Below are positions 17,656 to 26,400 of a stretch of 64,000 nucleotides of DNA, in pieces. Origin of the DNA: Paramicrobacterium humi (GTDB lineage: Bacteria; Actinomycetota; Actinomycetes; Actinomycetales; Microbacteriaceae); contig NZ_FNRY01000002.1 in the NCBI RefSeq assembly GCF_900105715.1, positions 186,001-250,000 of the forward strand, read 5' to 3'. The notes under the pieces are model-generated. The model saw only the letters and a list, made by a program, of their open reading frames with translations. It had not been told where the DNA came from and did not search any database. Position 1 is the stretch's first letter. Every line of letters starts with the position of its first letter. The position numbers and the translations under genes were made by a program.

Positions 17656-18332
17656 GCTTCGTCGCGCGTCTCCGACGCTCGACCCGGGCGGACGAAACCG
17701 GATTCGTAGGCGAGCACGATGGCTTGCACGCGATCTCGCGCGCCCAGCTTCGTGAGCAGTCGCGCGACGTGCGTCTTCACTGTCGCGTCGCCGACGAAGA
17801 GCCGCGAAGCGATCTCGGCGTTCGAGAGGCCCGTGGACAGCAGCCGCAGCACCTCGCGCTCACGCGCGCTGAGCGATTCCAAGCGGGCGACGAGGTCGGC
17901 GTCCGGCGCCGGAGTTCGAACGAAACGTTCGATGAGCCGTCGTGTGACCGAGGGGGCGAGCGGAGCGTTGCCCGAGACCACGGTGCGGATCGCGGCGATG
18001 AGCTGCTCGCGCGGGGCGTCCTTCAGCAGGAAGCCGCTCGCGCCGGCGCGAAGCGCCTCATAGACGTACTTGTCGAGATCGAACGTCGTGAGAACGAGAA
18101 TGCGCGCCGGCGAGTTCGCCGCCTGCAGACGCCGCGTCGCCTCGAGTCCGTCGACGCTCGGCATCCGCACGTCCATGAGCACGACGTCGGGATGCGTCCG
18201 CGCCACGAGTTCCACGCACGCGGCGCCGTCCGCCGCCTCGCCGACGACGCTCAGATCGGGCTCGAGGTCGAGGATGAGACGAAAGCCCGTGCGCACGAGC
18301 TCCTGATCGTCCGCGATCACCACTGTCGTCAT
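17652..18332 (-). CDS. LuxR/NarL-type response regulator
   Basis: Two-component response regulator of 226 residues. Receiver domain: acidic pair near residue 8-9 (ADDQ), phospho-acceptor D54 in VVLMDVRMPS, and the conserved Lys in LLKDAPREQL. The C-terminal LuxR-type helix-turn-helix is LSAREREVLRLLSTGLSNAE with VGDATVKTHVARLL. The 5' end overlaps the upstream histidine kinase by four bases, so they form one operon. Targets are unknown; the divergent membrane-protein gene at 19710 is a candidate. Confidence 0.92.
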   Translation of the reverse strand: MTTVVIADDQELVRTGFRLILDLEPDLSVVGEAADGAACVELVARTHPDVVLMDVRMPSVDGLEATRRLQAANSPARILVLTTFDLDKYVYEALRAGASGFLLKDAPREQLIAAIRTVVSGNAPLAPSVTRRLIERFVRTPAPDADLVARLESLSAREREVLRLLSTGLSNAEIASRLFVGDATVKTHVARLLTKLGARDRVQAIVLAYESGFVRPGRASETRDEA

Positions 18333-19504
18333 GCGCGCTCCCTTCGGGGGTCGAGCGGGATCTCCACGTTGAGAGCGAAGCCGCCGTCCGCCGTCGGCCC
18401 CGCGTTCAGCGAACCGCCGAGGGCGGTGACGCGCTCTCGCATTCCGACGAGCCCGAGCCCCGTCCGCTCCACTCCCGGCGGGTTCGAATGAGTCGTGCGA
18501 GGCTCCCGAGGCGGGCCGGACGCCTCGTTCTCGACGCGGATGCTCAACCGAGAAGCCGACTGCTCGACGGTCACCGTGGCCGGGGCGCGAGCCCCGTGCG
18601 TGATGATGTTCGTCAGGCCCTCCTGCACCGTGCGATACGCCGTGAGGTCGACAGCGGGGGAGAGTGGAGCGTCAGTGATGCTCGCCGTGTACCGGACGCG
18701 AACCCCGGCCGAGCGCGCTGCCTCGACGAGACCGCCGATGGCCGAGATGCCGGGCGAGTCGGTGGCCGGCCGATCATCGTCGTCGGCGCGCAGGAGATCG
18801 AGCATCTGGCGGATCTCACCTAGGGCGCCGCGAGCCGTCGCGCCGATGGCGGCGACGGGCTGAGCGGCGAGTCGCGGCTCCCGTTCCAGCGCTGCCTGAG
18901 CGGCGTCCGACTGCACGGCGATCACGCTCAGACTGTGGGCGACGATGTCGTGCAGCTCTCGCGCGAGGCGCACTCGCTCCTCGGCGACCGCGAGCCGCGC
19001 TGCCGCGCGCTGACGCTGCTCGGCCGCCGTGACACGTCCGCGCCAGTTCTGGCTCGCTCGGCCGAGCAGCCAGATGCCGCCGAACATCAGGAGGATGAAC
19101 AGGTAGTCGACGCCATTGTCGATGCGCTCCTGAATGAGCAGCACGGCGACGAGGCCCGCGCCTAACGCCGCTGCTCGTCCTTCGCGGTATGTCGCCGCGA
19201 CCGAGTACATCACAATCGCGTACACGACGAGCGACCAGAGGGAGCCCGGAGAGACGGACAGCGCCGTCTGCGCGAGACCGGCGACTGCCACAAGCGCGGC
19301 CGCGAGAGCGCCGTTGCGCGCGCGCCAGGCGACAGCCCCCGTCATCACGAAGGCGACGGGCACCGTCAGCCATGCGGGACCCTCGTTCGGATTGCCGGTT
19401 GCGACGCTTACGACGGCGATGATGCAGAGCGCGGCCGCGAGCAGGAGGTCGATGAGCGGAAAACCCCAGACCAGCCTGCGCGTCCACCGCATCGCGCCGC
19501 GCAT
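18329..19504 (-). CDS. Sensor histidine kinase (DesK/NarX-like, HisKA_3)
   Basis: Membrane sensor kinase partnered with the downstream response regulator. Five or six hydrophobic helices (about residues 12-147) are joined by very short loops, so it has no large sensor domain. The phospho-acceptor His is H185 in RELHDIVAHSLSVIAVQ. The HATPase domain has RTVQEGLTNIITHG and GLGLVGMRERVTALGG. The ATG at 19504 is preferred over the GTG at 19510 because TAGAGT lies exactly six bases upstream of it, placing the GTG outside the likely transcript. Length is then 391 residues. Confidence 0.9.
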   Translation of the reverse strand: MRGAMRWTRRLVWGFPLIDLLLAAALCIIAVVSVATGNPNEGPAWLTVPVAFVMTGAVAWRARNGALAAALVAVAGLAQTALSVSPGSLWSLVVYAIVMYSVAATYREGRAAALGAGLVAVLLIQERIDNGVDYLFILLMFGGIWLLGRASQNWRGRVTAAEQRQRAAARLAVAEERVRLARELHDIVAHSLSVIAVQSDAAQAALEREPRLAAQPVAAIGATARGALGEIRQMLDLLRADDDDRPATDSPGISAIGGLVEAARSAGVRVRYTASITDAPLSPAVDLTAYRTVQEGLTNIITHGARAPATVTVEQSASRLSIRVENEASGPPREPRTTHSNPPGVERTGLGLVGMRERVTALGGSLNAGPTADGGFALNVEIPLDPRRERA

Positions 19505-19510
19505 GAGCAC

Positions 19511-19516
19511 ACTCTA
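19511..19516 (-). promoter_or_regulatory. -10 box of the histidine kinase operon (leaderless type)
   Basis: On the minus strand TAGAGT is followed by six bases and the ATG at 19504. This decides the start codon of the kinase. Confidence 0.5.
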
Positions 19517-19709
19517 TTGCTGCCGCCTCACGCGCGGAATCCTCCGTACGGGCGACACGGTCGACGCCGCGTGGCGGACAACCGCCTCGGCGGAATCAGC
19601 ACCGTGCAGCGAAGATTCCGCTCTCACGGCGACGCCGGCGACGTGTGAGCTCGGCAACCCTCGAAAGGAGGCGCACAACGGGTGCGCCCCGACGAACGAA
19701 GGACATCCC

Positions 19710-20411
19710 ATGCACGCGACACCTGTAGCGCTCTCTCCAGCACGAAGCCGAGCCGAGAAGATTCTCGCGGTCATCGCCATCGCGGTAGGAACGACGAGCC
19801 TCATCATCACGTCAATCCTGCAGTGGATGCTGCAGCCCGCCGGTCCACGGCCGACCGCCGTCGACGCGGCCGAGCAGTTCCCTGCGGCATGGCTTCTCGT
19901 GGCCCTCCTCTCGGTCTGCGGCACGCTGTGCTGGATCGGCGGCATCCCCTCTGCCATCCGCCTCGCCCCGAATCGCGGCGGCGTTCTGGCCCTCATCGGC
20001 GGGACGATCACCGGCGCGGGCCTCGCCGCGGGAATCGGACACCTCGCCCTGTACTTCGGCTTCTCCAGTGCGGTCGCCGCAAGCGGCGTGAACGATGACG
20101 CACGTGAGGCGCTCTCGACAGCCGGAGACGGCGACGCCCTCGGAAATCTCCTGCTTGTGGTCTTCCTCGTGGCGTTCTCGCTCGGCCCCGTGATCCTCAC
20201 GATCGGCCTACGGATCGCGGGCGCCGTCCCGGTGTGGGTTCCGGTCGCGGCGCTCGTGACGGCGGGCGCCTCGTTCTTCGGCGGCCCGGTCGCGGGCATC
20301 GTGCAACTCGTCTCGCTCGTGCTCGTCTGGGCGCCGATGGCGGTCGCCATTCTCAGGCCGCAGCCGGCCGCGCTCGGCGTGAGCAAGGCGGGCGCGGCGG
20401 CGATGTCCTAA
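19710..20411 (+). CDS. Predicted multi-pass membrane protein, unknown function
   Basis: A 233-residue protein I do not recognise. About six hydrophobic helices are visible, for example ILAVIAIAVGTTSLIITSIL, AAWLLVALLSVCGTLCWIGG, VLALIGGTITGAGLAAGIGH and LLLVVFLVAFSLGPVILTIG. The ATG at 19710 is preceded by GAAGGA at a good distance; the frame is open upstream but that part is antisense to the kinase gene. It is divergent from the two-component operon across about 200 bases, an arrangement often seen for a regulated target. The stop overlaps the convergent ybdK-like gene. Confidence 0.75.
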   Translation: MHATPVALSPARSRAEKILAVIAIAVGTTSLIITSILQWMLQPAGPRPTAVDAAEQFPAAWLLVALLSVCGTLCWIGGIPSAIRLAPNRGGVLALIGGTITGAGLAAGIGHLALYFGFSSAVAASGVNDDAREALSTAGDGDALGNLLLVVFLVAFSLGPVILTIGLRIAGAVPVWVPVAALVTAGASFFGGPVAGIVQLVSLVLVWAPMAVAILRPQPAALGVSKAGAAAMS

Positions 20412-21547
20412 CGCGCGGGGCCCGTGCGCAGCTCACGCGCGAGATGGGAGACCACCGGTGCGAGGTCGCCGCCAGCCGCGGCTGCGACCTCGCGCTGGCG
20501 CTGGTAGCTCGCACCCGTTTCGAGGATCTCGAGAACGGACCGGAGCTCCGCCGCGCAGCCGAGTCTTTCCGCGACGGGCGCCAATCGCGCGACCTCGTCG
20601 CGGATGTCCTCGACGACGGGCCGCTGCGTTCCCGCGCGATCGACGATGACCGTGGCCTCGAGGCCGTACCGCGCGGCGCGCCACTTGTTCTCGCGCACGA
20701 ACCATGGCTGGAGCGGGACTATCGTCTCACCGTCGTCGAGCCGTTGCGAGAGGTCATCCACGAGACAGTGAATCAGTGCGGCGACAGCCGCGAGCTCTGC
20801 CGGGGAGGATGTGCAGTCGCAGAATCGGACCTCGACGGTTCCCCACGTCGGGGAAGGACGCACATCCCACCGCACTTCCGTGTGATCCTCGACGATGCCG
20901 GTCGTGACTTCGTCCGCCACATAGCGCTCGTAGTCCTGCCACGTCCGCAGCTGCTCGTACGGAAGCCCGGCGGTCGGAAGCTGCTGGAACATGAGCGAGC
21001 GGTTCGAGGCGTAGCCGGTGTCGACGCCGGCCCAGAACGGGCTCGACGCCGAGAGCGCGAGCAGGTGCGGATAGTAGGCCAGCATTCCACCGACGATGGG
21101 CATCGCCTTGTCGACGCTGTCGACGCCGACGTGCACGTGGACGCCCCAGATGAGCATGTTGCGTCCCCACCAGCGGGTGCGCTCGATGAGCTTGTGGTAG
21201 CGCTCCTTGTTCGTGACCGGCTGGTCGAACCACTGCGCGAACGGGTGAGAGCCCGCGGCGACAGGCTCGATTCCTCGCGGCTCGGTCACGCGCCGCACCA
21301 TGTCGACGAGCGCGGTGAGCTCCGCGACCGCGTCGGGAACGCTGCGGTGCACGGAGCTGACAAGCTCGACGGTGTTCTGCAGGAGCTCGCTGACGATCTG
21401 CGGGTGCTCCGACTCGCCTTCTGCGGAGAGCTCGTCGAGAATCTCCGTCGCGGCGTTCACGAGATCGCCCGACGCCTGGTCGACGAGCGCCAGTTCCCAT
21501 TCGATGCCGACGGATGAGCGTTCGGACTTCGCGAATTCGATCGACAT
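20408..21547 (-). CDS. YbdK-type carboxylate-amine ligase (GCS2 family)
   Basis: Glutamate-cysteine ligase-like enzyme of the YbdK group, an ATP-dependent carboxylate-amine ligase; E. coli YbdK has weak gamma-glutamylcysteine synthetase activity. The 379 residues start with [13 protein letters not shown] (the conserved EWE triplet) and include [24 protein letters not shown] and TVEVRFCDC. Since Actinobacteria use mycothiol rather than glutathione, the true substrate is unclear. The stop overlaps that of the convergent membrane-protein gene. Confidence 0.85.
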   Translation of the reverse strand: MSIEFAKSERSSVGIEWELALVDQASGDLVNAATEILDELSAEGESEHPQIVSELLQNTVELVSSVHRSVPDAVAELTALVDMVRRVTEPRGIEPVAAGSHPFAQWFDQPVTNKERYHKLIERTRWWGRNMLIWGVHVHVGVDSVDKAMPIVGGMLAYYPHLLALSASSPFWAGVDTGYASNRSLMFQQLPTAGLPYEQLRTWQDYERYVADEVTTGIVEDHTEVRWDVRPSPTWGTVEVRFCDCTSSPAELAAVAALIHCLVDDLSQRLDDGETIVPLQPWFVRENKWRAARYGLEATVIVDRAGTQRPVVEDIRDEVARLAPVAERLGCAAELRSVLEILETGASYQRQREVAAAAGGDLAPVVSHLARELRTGPAR

Positions 21548-21658
21548 CGCCTGCCATTTCTGCTCGAGGACGGGGCACCATCCTCACACGCCACCGGGCC
21601 GCTGCGCACCGGGTCGTGCGGCCTGCGCGGCAGATTAGCGCGCCGGCTTCGATTCTGG

Positions 21659-21664
21659 CAGAAT
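21659..21664 (+). promoter_or_regulatory. Candidate extended -10 for the rpsP operon
   Basis: TGG-CAGAAT, the same extended -10 wording seen upstream of rplS, about 130 bases before rpsP. The perfect inverted repeat ACAGCT-GA-AGCTGT (21667-21680) begins just downstream, where transcription would start. The rest of the 246-base gap up to rpsP holds no gene that I can see. Confidence 0.4.
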
Positions 21665-21793
21665 AGACAGCTGAAGCTGTGGCCGCTCGACCCTCTATCC
21701 AGCGATCACAGCCATCCACCAGTTTTCGTGCCGGTCTGTGTTACCCCACCTGTCGGCGCTGAGCATCAATCACCAGACAAATTCAGGAGAATT

Positions 21794-22204
21794 GTGGCTG
21801 TCAAGATCCGTTTGAAGCGCCTCGGCAAGATCCGCGCGCCGTACTACCGCATCGTCGTCGCGGACTCGCGCACGAAGCGCGACGGTCGTGTCATCGAAGA
21901 GATCGGCAAGTACCACCCGACGGAGGAGCCCTCGTTCATCGAGGTCGACTCCGAGCGCGCACAGTACTGGCTGTCCGTGGGCGCGCAGCCCACCGAGCAG
22001 GTTGCCGCCATCCTCAAGCTCACGGGCGACTGGGGCAAGTTCAAGGGCGACAAGGACGCTGTTTCTATCGTCAAGACGGCGGAGCCGAAGGCCGCGTTCG
22101 TCGCCGACGAGAAGAAGAAGCCCGTGCTCAAGCCGAAGTCGGAGAAGCCGGCTGAGAAGCCCGCCGACGAGCAGCCCGAGGCCGCGGCTGAGGAGCAGGC
22201 CTAG
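21794..22204 (+). CDS. rpsP: 30S ribosomal protein S16
   Basis: Small-subunit ribosomal protein. The GTG start ([20 protein letters not shown]) is preceded by AGGAGA; an in-frame start 66 bases upstream would add residues unlike any S16. At 136 residues it is longer than the 80-90 residue core because of a Lys/Glu/Ala-rich tail, common in Actinobacteria. It heads the rpsP-khpA-rimM cluster, with trmD behind. Confidence 0.96.
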   Translation: MAVKIRLKRLGKIRAPYYRIVVADSRTKRDGRVIEEIGKYHPTEEPSFIEVDSERAQYWLSVGAQPTEQVAAILKLTGDWGKFKGDKDAVSIVKTAEPKAAFVADEKKKPVLKPKSEKPAEKPADEQPEAAAEEQA

Positions 22205-22206
22205 TC

Positions 22207-22443
22207 TTGCTCGCTCCCGCACTCGAACATCTCGTCAAGGGAATCGTCAACAACCCTGACGACGTGAACGTCGTGGCAAAGGACACCGCTCGCGGAGAGG
22301 TCCTCGAGGTTCGTGTGAACCCCGAGGACCTCGGCCGCGTCATCGGTCGCTCCGGCCGCACCGCGAAGGCCCTTCGCACCGTCATCGGCGCGCTCGCCGA
22401 CGGCAAGCGCGTTCGCGTCGACGTCGTCGACACCGACGCCTGA
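22207..22443 (+). CDS. khpA: KH-domain RNA-binding protein KhpA (YlqC family)
   Basis: Small RNA chaperone with a single KH domain. The 78-residue protein has the GxxG loop within DLGRVIGRSGRTAKALR. It starts at a TTG two bases after the rpsP stop, so its translation is probably coupled to rpsP. rimM begins one base after its stop codon. In other bacteria KhpA pairs with KhpB and affects cell-size or sRNA control; that is family knowledge only. Confidence 0.92.
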   Translation: MLAPALEHLVKGIVNNPDDVNVVAKDTARGEVLEVRVNPEDLGRVIGRSGRTAKALRTVIGALADGKRVRVDVVDTDA

Positions 22444-22444
22444 C

Positions 22445-23038
22445 GTGTCGGACTCGAAGCCCCAGCCCACGCGGCTGCGCGTCGGTCGTCTGACGAAGGC
22501 CCACGGCCTCAAGGGCGCCGTCAAAGTCGAGCTGTACACCGATGACCCGGAGCACCGCTTCGTTCCCGGGGCGCAGTTCAGCCTTCAGGTTCCCGATTCA
22601 TCGCCGTGGCACGGCAAAAGCATCACGCTCAGCGAGCTGCGCTGGTACAACGGAGCGCCTGTGGCGTTCTTCGAATCCGTCGCCGACCGCACAGCCGCGG
22701 AGTCTCTCGTCAAGGCGATCCTCTGGGTCGAGCAGAGCGAAGACGCGCAACCCGAGGAGGACGACGCCTGGTACGACCACCAGCTCGTCGGCCTCCGCGT
22801 GCTGCGAGACGGCACCCAAGTGGGCACCGTCGCTCGCGTCGATCACCTGCCGGCGCAGGACCTGCTCATCGTCGACACCCCCAACGGGGAGGTCATGGTG
22901 CCGTTCGTCGGCGCGATCGTCCCCACGGTCGACATCGCGGCGGGCACGCTGACGGTGACACCGCCTGGCGGGCTGTTCGAGGACCTGCCGGGCGAAGCCG
23001 ACGCAGAGCCGCCGCCCGCGGCATCCGACACCGAGTAA
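22445..23038 (+). CDS. rimM: Ribosome maturation factor RimM
   Basis: Assists 30S assembly by binding ribosomal protein S19 and the 16S rRNA 3' domain. The 197-residue protein has the N-terminal RimM domain (RLRVGRLTKAHGLKGAVKVE) and a PRC-barrel (DDAWYDHQLVGLRV, then PAQDLLIVDTPNGEVMVPF). It starts at GTG immediately after khpA. The C-terminus is an acidic/Ala tail. A perfect 12-base-pair hairpin follows the gene. Confidence 0.95.
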   Translation: MSDSKPQPTRLRVGRLTKAHGLKGAVKVELYTDDPEHRFVPGAQFSLQVPDSSPWHGKSITLSELRWYNGAPVAFFESVADRTAAESLVKAILWVEQSEDAQPEEDDAWYDHQLVGLRVLRDGTQVGTVARVDHLPAQDLLIVDTPNGEVMVPFVGAIVPTVDIAAGTLTVTPPGGLFEDLPGEADAEPPPAASDTE

Positions 23039-23048
23039 CCGACTCACC

Positions 23049-23092
23049 GAAGCCCCGTGACCTCCCGCAACTGCGGAAGCTCACGGGGCTTC
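23049..23092 (+). terminator. Hairpin after rimM
   Basis: GAAGCCCCGTGA (23049-23060) pairs perfectly with TCACGGGGCTTC (23081-23092). No T-run follows, so it may be a weak terminator or an RNA-stability element between rimM and trmD. Confidence 0.5.
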
Positions 23093-23146
23093 GTCGTTGT
23101 CGGCGACAGGACACGGCGGCATTCTCACCGTGGGAGGATTGCACTC

Positions 23147-23842
23147 ATGCGGCTCGACATCGTCACGATCTTCCCCGAGTTCTTCGACATCCTCGACATC
23201 TCCCTGCTCGGGAAGGCGCGGCGCAGCGGCCTCATCGATCTGGCGGTGCACGACCTGCGCGACTACACGCACGATCGCCACCGGACGGTCGACGACACGC
23301 CGTACGGCGGAGGAGCCGGCATGGTCATGAAGCCGGAGCCGTGGGGAGAGGCGCTCGACGAGGTGCTCCCGCAGGATCCCGCGGGGCAGCAGCCGCTCGT
23401 CATCTTCCCGTCTCCCGCCGGGGACGTCTTCACGCAGGCCATGGCCCGCGAGCTGTCCACCGAAGCGCACCTCGTGTTCGGCTGCGGCCGCTACGAGGGA
23501 ATCGACCAGCGCGTGTTCGAGCACACCGCGACGCGCGCGCGAGTGCGGCTCGTCAGTCTGGGCGACTACGTGCTCAACGGGGGAGAGGTTGCCGTGATGG
23601 CCATGATCGAGGCCATCGGGCGACTCGTACCCGGTGTCGTGGGCAACCCCGAGAGCCTCGTCCAGGAGTCCCACGAGAACGGACTGCTGGAATACCCGAG
23701 CTACACGAAGCCCGCGAGCTGGCGTGGTCTCGACGTGCCGCCCATCCTGCTGAGCGGCAACCACGGCGCGATCGCCCAGTGGCGGCACGAGCAGCAAGTC
23801 GAGCGCACGCGGCGGGTCCGACCGGATCTGCTCGAGAGCTGA
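23147..23842 (+). CDS. trmD: tRNA (guanine-N1)-methyltransferase TrmD
   Basis: SPOUT methyltransferase making m1G37 in tRNAs that read CNN codons, preventing +1 frameshifts; uses S-adenosylmethionine. Start [14 protein letters not shown] is the family start, preceded by GGGAGG at about ten bases; the open frame upstream crosses the rimM-trmD hairpin and is rejected. Conserved blocks include [28 protein letters not shown] and [13 protein letters not shown] (trefoil-knot AdoMet site). Length 231 residues is normal. Confidence 0.96.
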   Translation: MRLDIVTIFPEFFDILDISLLGKARRSGLIDLAVHDLRDYTHDRHRTVDDTPYGGGAGMVMKPEPWGEALDEVLPQDPAGQQPLVIFPSPAGDVFTQAMARELSTEAHLVFGCGRYEGIDQRVFEHTATRARVRLVSLGDYVLNGGEVAVMAMIEAIGRLVPGVVGNPESLVQESHENGLLEYPSYTKPASWRGLDVPPILLSGNHGAIAQWRHEQQVERTRRVRPDLLES

Positions 23843-23880
23843 GCCACTGTCAAGGCGTCGACGTCGGATGCCGCCGGGCC

Positions 23881-23886
23881 TACAGT
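23881..23886 (+). promoter_or_regulatory. -10 box of udgX (leaderless type)
   Basis: TACAGT followed by exactly six bases and the ATG at 23893; no Shine-Dalgarno sequence. Confidence 0.5.
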
Positions 23887-23892
23887 CGCGGT

Positions 23893-24531
23893 ATGACTGA
23901 TCCGGAGCGCCCGGGAGCCGAGCAGTGGGTTCCGCATACCGTCGACCTGGGCCGGCTGCGATCGGCCGCGGCCGAGTGCCGAGGGTGCGAGCTGTGGCGG
24001 GATGCGACGCAGACGGTGTTCTCGTCCGGATCGCGAAAGTCGCGATTCATGCTCGTCGGCGAGCAGCCGGGCGACAAGGAGGACCTTGCCGGCGAGCCGT
24101 TCATCGGGCCAGCGGGCCAGCTGCTTGACCGTGCCCTCGAGGAGGCCGGAATCGCGCGTGAGGAGGCGTACGTCACGAACGCGGTCAAGCACTTCCGGTT
24201 CGAGCGGCGCGGCATGCGCCGCATCCACCAGAAGCCCGCTGTCGGCAACATCGTGGCGTGCCGCCCCTGGCTCGACGCCGAGATGCGATCGGTGAAGCCC
24301 GACGTCATCGTGTGCCTCGGGGCGACAGCTGGCCGCGCCGTTCTCGGCCGGCCGACGCGCGTGACGGCCGAGCGCGGGCATCCGCTGAGCGCCGAGGGGA
24401 TCGACCAGGGCATCGTCGTGACGACGCATCCCTCCGCCGTGTTGCGGGTGCGCGACGCCGACGAGCGCGAGGCCGCGTTCGCCGCCTTCGTCGACAACCT
24501 CGTGGTCGCGCGGGAGATCAGCGCGCCGTGA
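23893..24531 (+). CDS. udgX: UdgX-type uracil-DNA-binding protein / glycosylase
   Basis: Member of the UDG superfamily related to family 4, with the UdgX hallmarks. Motif A is GEQPGDKEDLAGEPF (residues 57-70) and the UdgX-specific insert is RRGMRRIHQKP, with the key His at residue 112; in Mycobacterium UdgX the equivalent His covalently traps the deoxyribose after uracil excision. C29 and C32 (AECRGCELW) and C123 are probable iron-sulfur ligands. The HPSAVLR block is motif B. Length 212 residues. The start is set by the TACAGT box; the long open frame upstream overlaps trmD. It overlaps the convergent map gene by 14 bases. Confidence 0.88.
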   Translation: MTDPERPGAEQWVPHTVDLGRLRSAAAECRGCELWRDATQTVFSSGSRKSRFMLVGEQPGDKEDLAGEPFIGPAGQLLDRALEEAGIAREEAYVTNAVKHFRFERRGMRRIHQKPAVGNIVACRPWLDAEMRSVKPDVIVCLGATAGRAVLGRPTRVTAERGHPLSAEGIDQGIVVTTHPSAVLRVRDADEREAAFAAFVDNLVVAREISAP

Positions 24532-25282
24532 GCACGACGGGCTCAGCGTCGGTGATGGCGATGGTGTGCTCGACGTGCGCGCCACGGGAGCCGTCGGCGC
24601 TGCGCAGAGTCCAGCCGTCGGGGTCGGTCACGAGCCGGTCGGTCGTCTGCAGGAACCACGGCTCGATCGCGATGACGAGCCCGGGTCGAAGCGGATAGCC
24701 GCGCCCGGCGCGACCGTCGTTCGGCACGTGCGGATCGCCGTGCATGGTGCGGCCGACGCCGTGGCCGCCGAAGTCGGTGTTGACGCTGTAGCCGTCGGCG
24801 TGCGCGACCGCGCCGATCGCTGCCGAGATGTCACCGATGCGGTTGCCGCTTCTCGCGGCCGCGATTCCCGCGACGAGAGCGCGTTCGCACGTGCCGATGA
24901 GTCGCGCGTCCTCGTCGCGCGGCGCGCCGACGATGACGCTCACGGCCGAGTCGGCTACCCAGCCGTCGACGGATGCCGCGAAGTCGAGGCTCACCAGGTC
25001 GCCGTCCTTGAGTCGGTAGTCATGCGGGAGACCGTGGAGGACGGCGTCGTTGACAGAGGTGCAGAGCACCTTCCCGAACGGCATCGCTCCGAACGAGGGG
25101 TGGTAGTCGATGTAGCACGACTCGGCGCCGCGCTTGCGAATCAGCTCATGGGCGAGCGCGTCGAGATCCTTCAGATTCACGCCGACGTCGGCGGCATCCG
25201 CGAGCGCCGTCAGCGTCTCGGCGACGAAGCGGCCCGCCGGGCGCATCTGCTCGATCTCGTTCGGTGTTCTCAATTCGATCAT
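24518..25282 (-). CDS. map: Type I methionine aminopeptidase
   Basis: Removes the initiator Met from nascent proteins. The 254-residue enzyme has VLHGLPHDYRLKDGDLVSLD (substrate His and first metal Asp), DGWVADSAVS (second Asp), GHGVGRTMHGDPHVPN (metal His), and the two Glu ligands in VIAIEPW and AHVEHTIAI. It lacks the N-terminal zinc or SH3-binding extension of longer MetAP1c forms. A GGAGG sequence precedes the ATG, so this gene is led, unlike several neighbours. The 3' end overlaps udgX on the other strand. Confidence 0.94.
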   Translation of the reverse strand: MIELRTPNEIEQMRPAGRFVAETLTALADAADVGVNLKDLDALAHELIRKRGAESCYIDYHPSFGAMPFGKVLCTSVNDAVLHGLPHDYRLKDGDLVSLDFAASVDGWVADSAVSVIVGAPRDEDARLIGTCERALVAGIAAARSGNRIGDISAAIGAVAHADGYSVNTDFGGHGVGRTMHGDPHVPNDGRAGRGYPLRPGLVIAIEPWFLQTTDRLVTDPDGWTLRSADGSRGAHVEHTIAITDAEPVVLTAR

Positions 25283-25355
25283 GTCGACCTCCGCCGCCTA
25301 TTCTTTCAGCAGGCGACGTGCAGTGTGCGTCGGTTGTTCTCTCAGGCTCCCCGCC

Positions 25356-25361
25356 TAGCAT
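25356..25361 (+). promoter_or_regulatory. -10 box of the small membrane-protein gene (leaderless type)
   Basis: TAGCAT followed by six bases and the ATG at 25368. No Shine-Dalgarno sequence. Confidence 0.45.
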
Positions 25362-25367
25362 GAGGCC

Positions 25368-25862
25368 ATGTTTCTTCGCCGAGCCGTGTACTACTGGCAG
25401 CTGATTGCGGCTCTGCTCCTTCCCCTCTGGCTCTTCGTCGGCTGGGGAATCTGGGGCGGCGGAGCCTGGACCTTCGTCGGCGTCGTCGTCGCTGCCCCCG
25501 TGCTGTTCATCGCGATCCTCGTGGTCACCCTCATCATCTACGGTCGCAGCGAAGTGCGCGCGGCGAACGCGGTCTCGTGGCTCGATGTCGCGCTGCTCGC
25601 GCTCTGGCACCTCAGCATCATCGGCCTCGGCTGCTTCGGGGCGACCGGCTCGCTCTTCGCAATGCTGACCGTCGTCACGGGCCTCGCGGCATTCTGGGGC
25701 ACGCTCTGGCAGCTCGTGCGCGGGTTCACGCGCCGCGCACGCCAGACCCTCCGGGAGTTCGAGCAGCTGGCCGGACAGACGCCGCCGCGAGGGCACGTCT
25801 CCTCCCCAGAACAGGGCGACGTGTACGTCGTCTACGAGTCGCGGGACCAGCGCAGAGCGTAG
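25368..25862 (+). CDS. Predicted membrane protein, unknown function
   Basis: A 164-residue protein that I cannot place in a named family. It has about four hydrophobic helices (YWQLIAALLLPLWLFVGWGI, FVGVVVAAPVLFIAILVVTL, WLDVALLALWHLSIIGLGC, LFAMLTVVTGLAAFWG) and then a soluble, charged C-terminal tail of about 45 residues. It stands alone between map (divergent) and the rplS promoter region. Coding is supported by codon bias matching its neighbours and by the upstream TANNNT box. Confidence 0.7.
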   Translation: MFLRRAVYYWQLIAALLLPLWLFVGWGIWGGGAWTFVGVVVAAPVLFIAILVVTLIIYGRSEVRAANAVSWLDVALLALWHLSIIGLGCFGATGSLFAMLTVVTGLAAFWGTLWQLVRGFTRRARQTLREFEQLAGQTPPRGHVSSPEQGDVYVVYESRDQRRA

Positions 25863-25867
25863 ACGTT

Positions 25868-25897
25868 TTGCCACAAGGCGTGCGGTCGTGGCAGAAT
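25868..25897 (+). promoter_or_regulatory. rplS promoter
   Basis: TTGCCA (25868-25873) and an extended -10 TGG-CAGAAT (hexamer 25892-25897), 18 bases apart, about 130 bases before rplS. The leader contains the direct repeat TGCCATAG (25907-25914 and 25923-25930) and the inverted pair TGGCAGA/TCTGCCA (25889-25895 and 25921-25927). Confidence 0.6.
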
Positions 25898-26029
25898 GAG
25901 GGGTCGTGCCATAGCAGGGTTCTGCCATAGGGGAATCTCCGCACACCCGCATCGCGGGGACCGGCACGGACCTCCCACATCCTTATGAATTCGTGCTCGA
26001 CCTATGGCGGGTACAGAGAGTGAAGCACC

Positions 26030-26377
26030 ATGCACATCCTCGACAGCGTCGATGCAGCATCCCTTAAGTCAGACATCCCCGAGTTCCGCGCCGGCGACAC
26101 CGTCAAGGTGCACGTGAACATCATCGAGGGAAACCGTTCTCGCGTGCAGGTGTTCCAGGGCGTCGTCATCGGCCGTTCGGGCCACGGCGTGCGCGAGACG
26201 TTCACGGTCCGCAAGGTCAGCTTCCAGGTCGGCGTCGAGCGCACGTTCCCCGTGCACTCGCCGGTCATCGAGAAGATCGAGGTCGTCACCCGCGGTGACG
26301 TCCGTCGGGCGAAGCTGTACTACCTGCGCGAGCTGCGCGGCAAGAAGGCGAAGATCCGCGAGAAGCGCAGCAACTGA
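26030..26377 (+). CDS. rplS: 50S ribosomal protein L19
   Basis: Large-subunit protein at the 30S-50S interface. The 115-residue protein has [40 protein letters not shown] and the C-terminal [20 protein letters not shown], all typical of L19. Its leader of about 125 bases carries repeats that might serve regulation. lepB follows after a perfect hairpin. Confidence 0.97.
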   Translation: MHILDSVDAASLKSDIPEFRAGDTVKVHVNIIEGNRSRVQVFQGVVIGRSGHGVRETFTVRKVSFQVGVERTFPVHSPVIEKIEVVTRGDVRRAKLYYLRELRGKKAKIREKRSN

Positions 26378-26400
26378 GTCGCGTCGATTCGCAGAGCACC

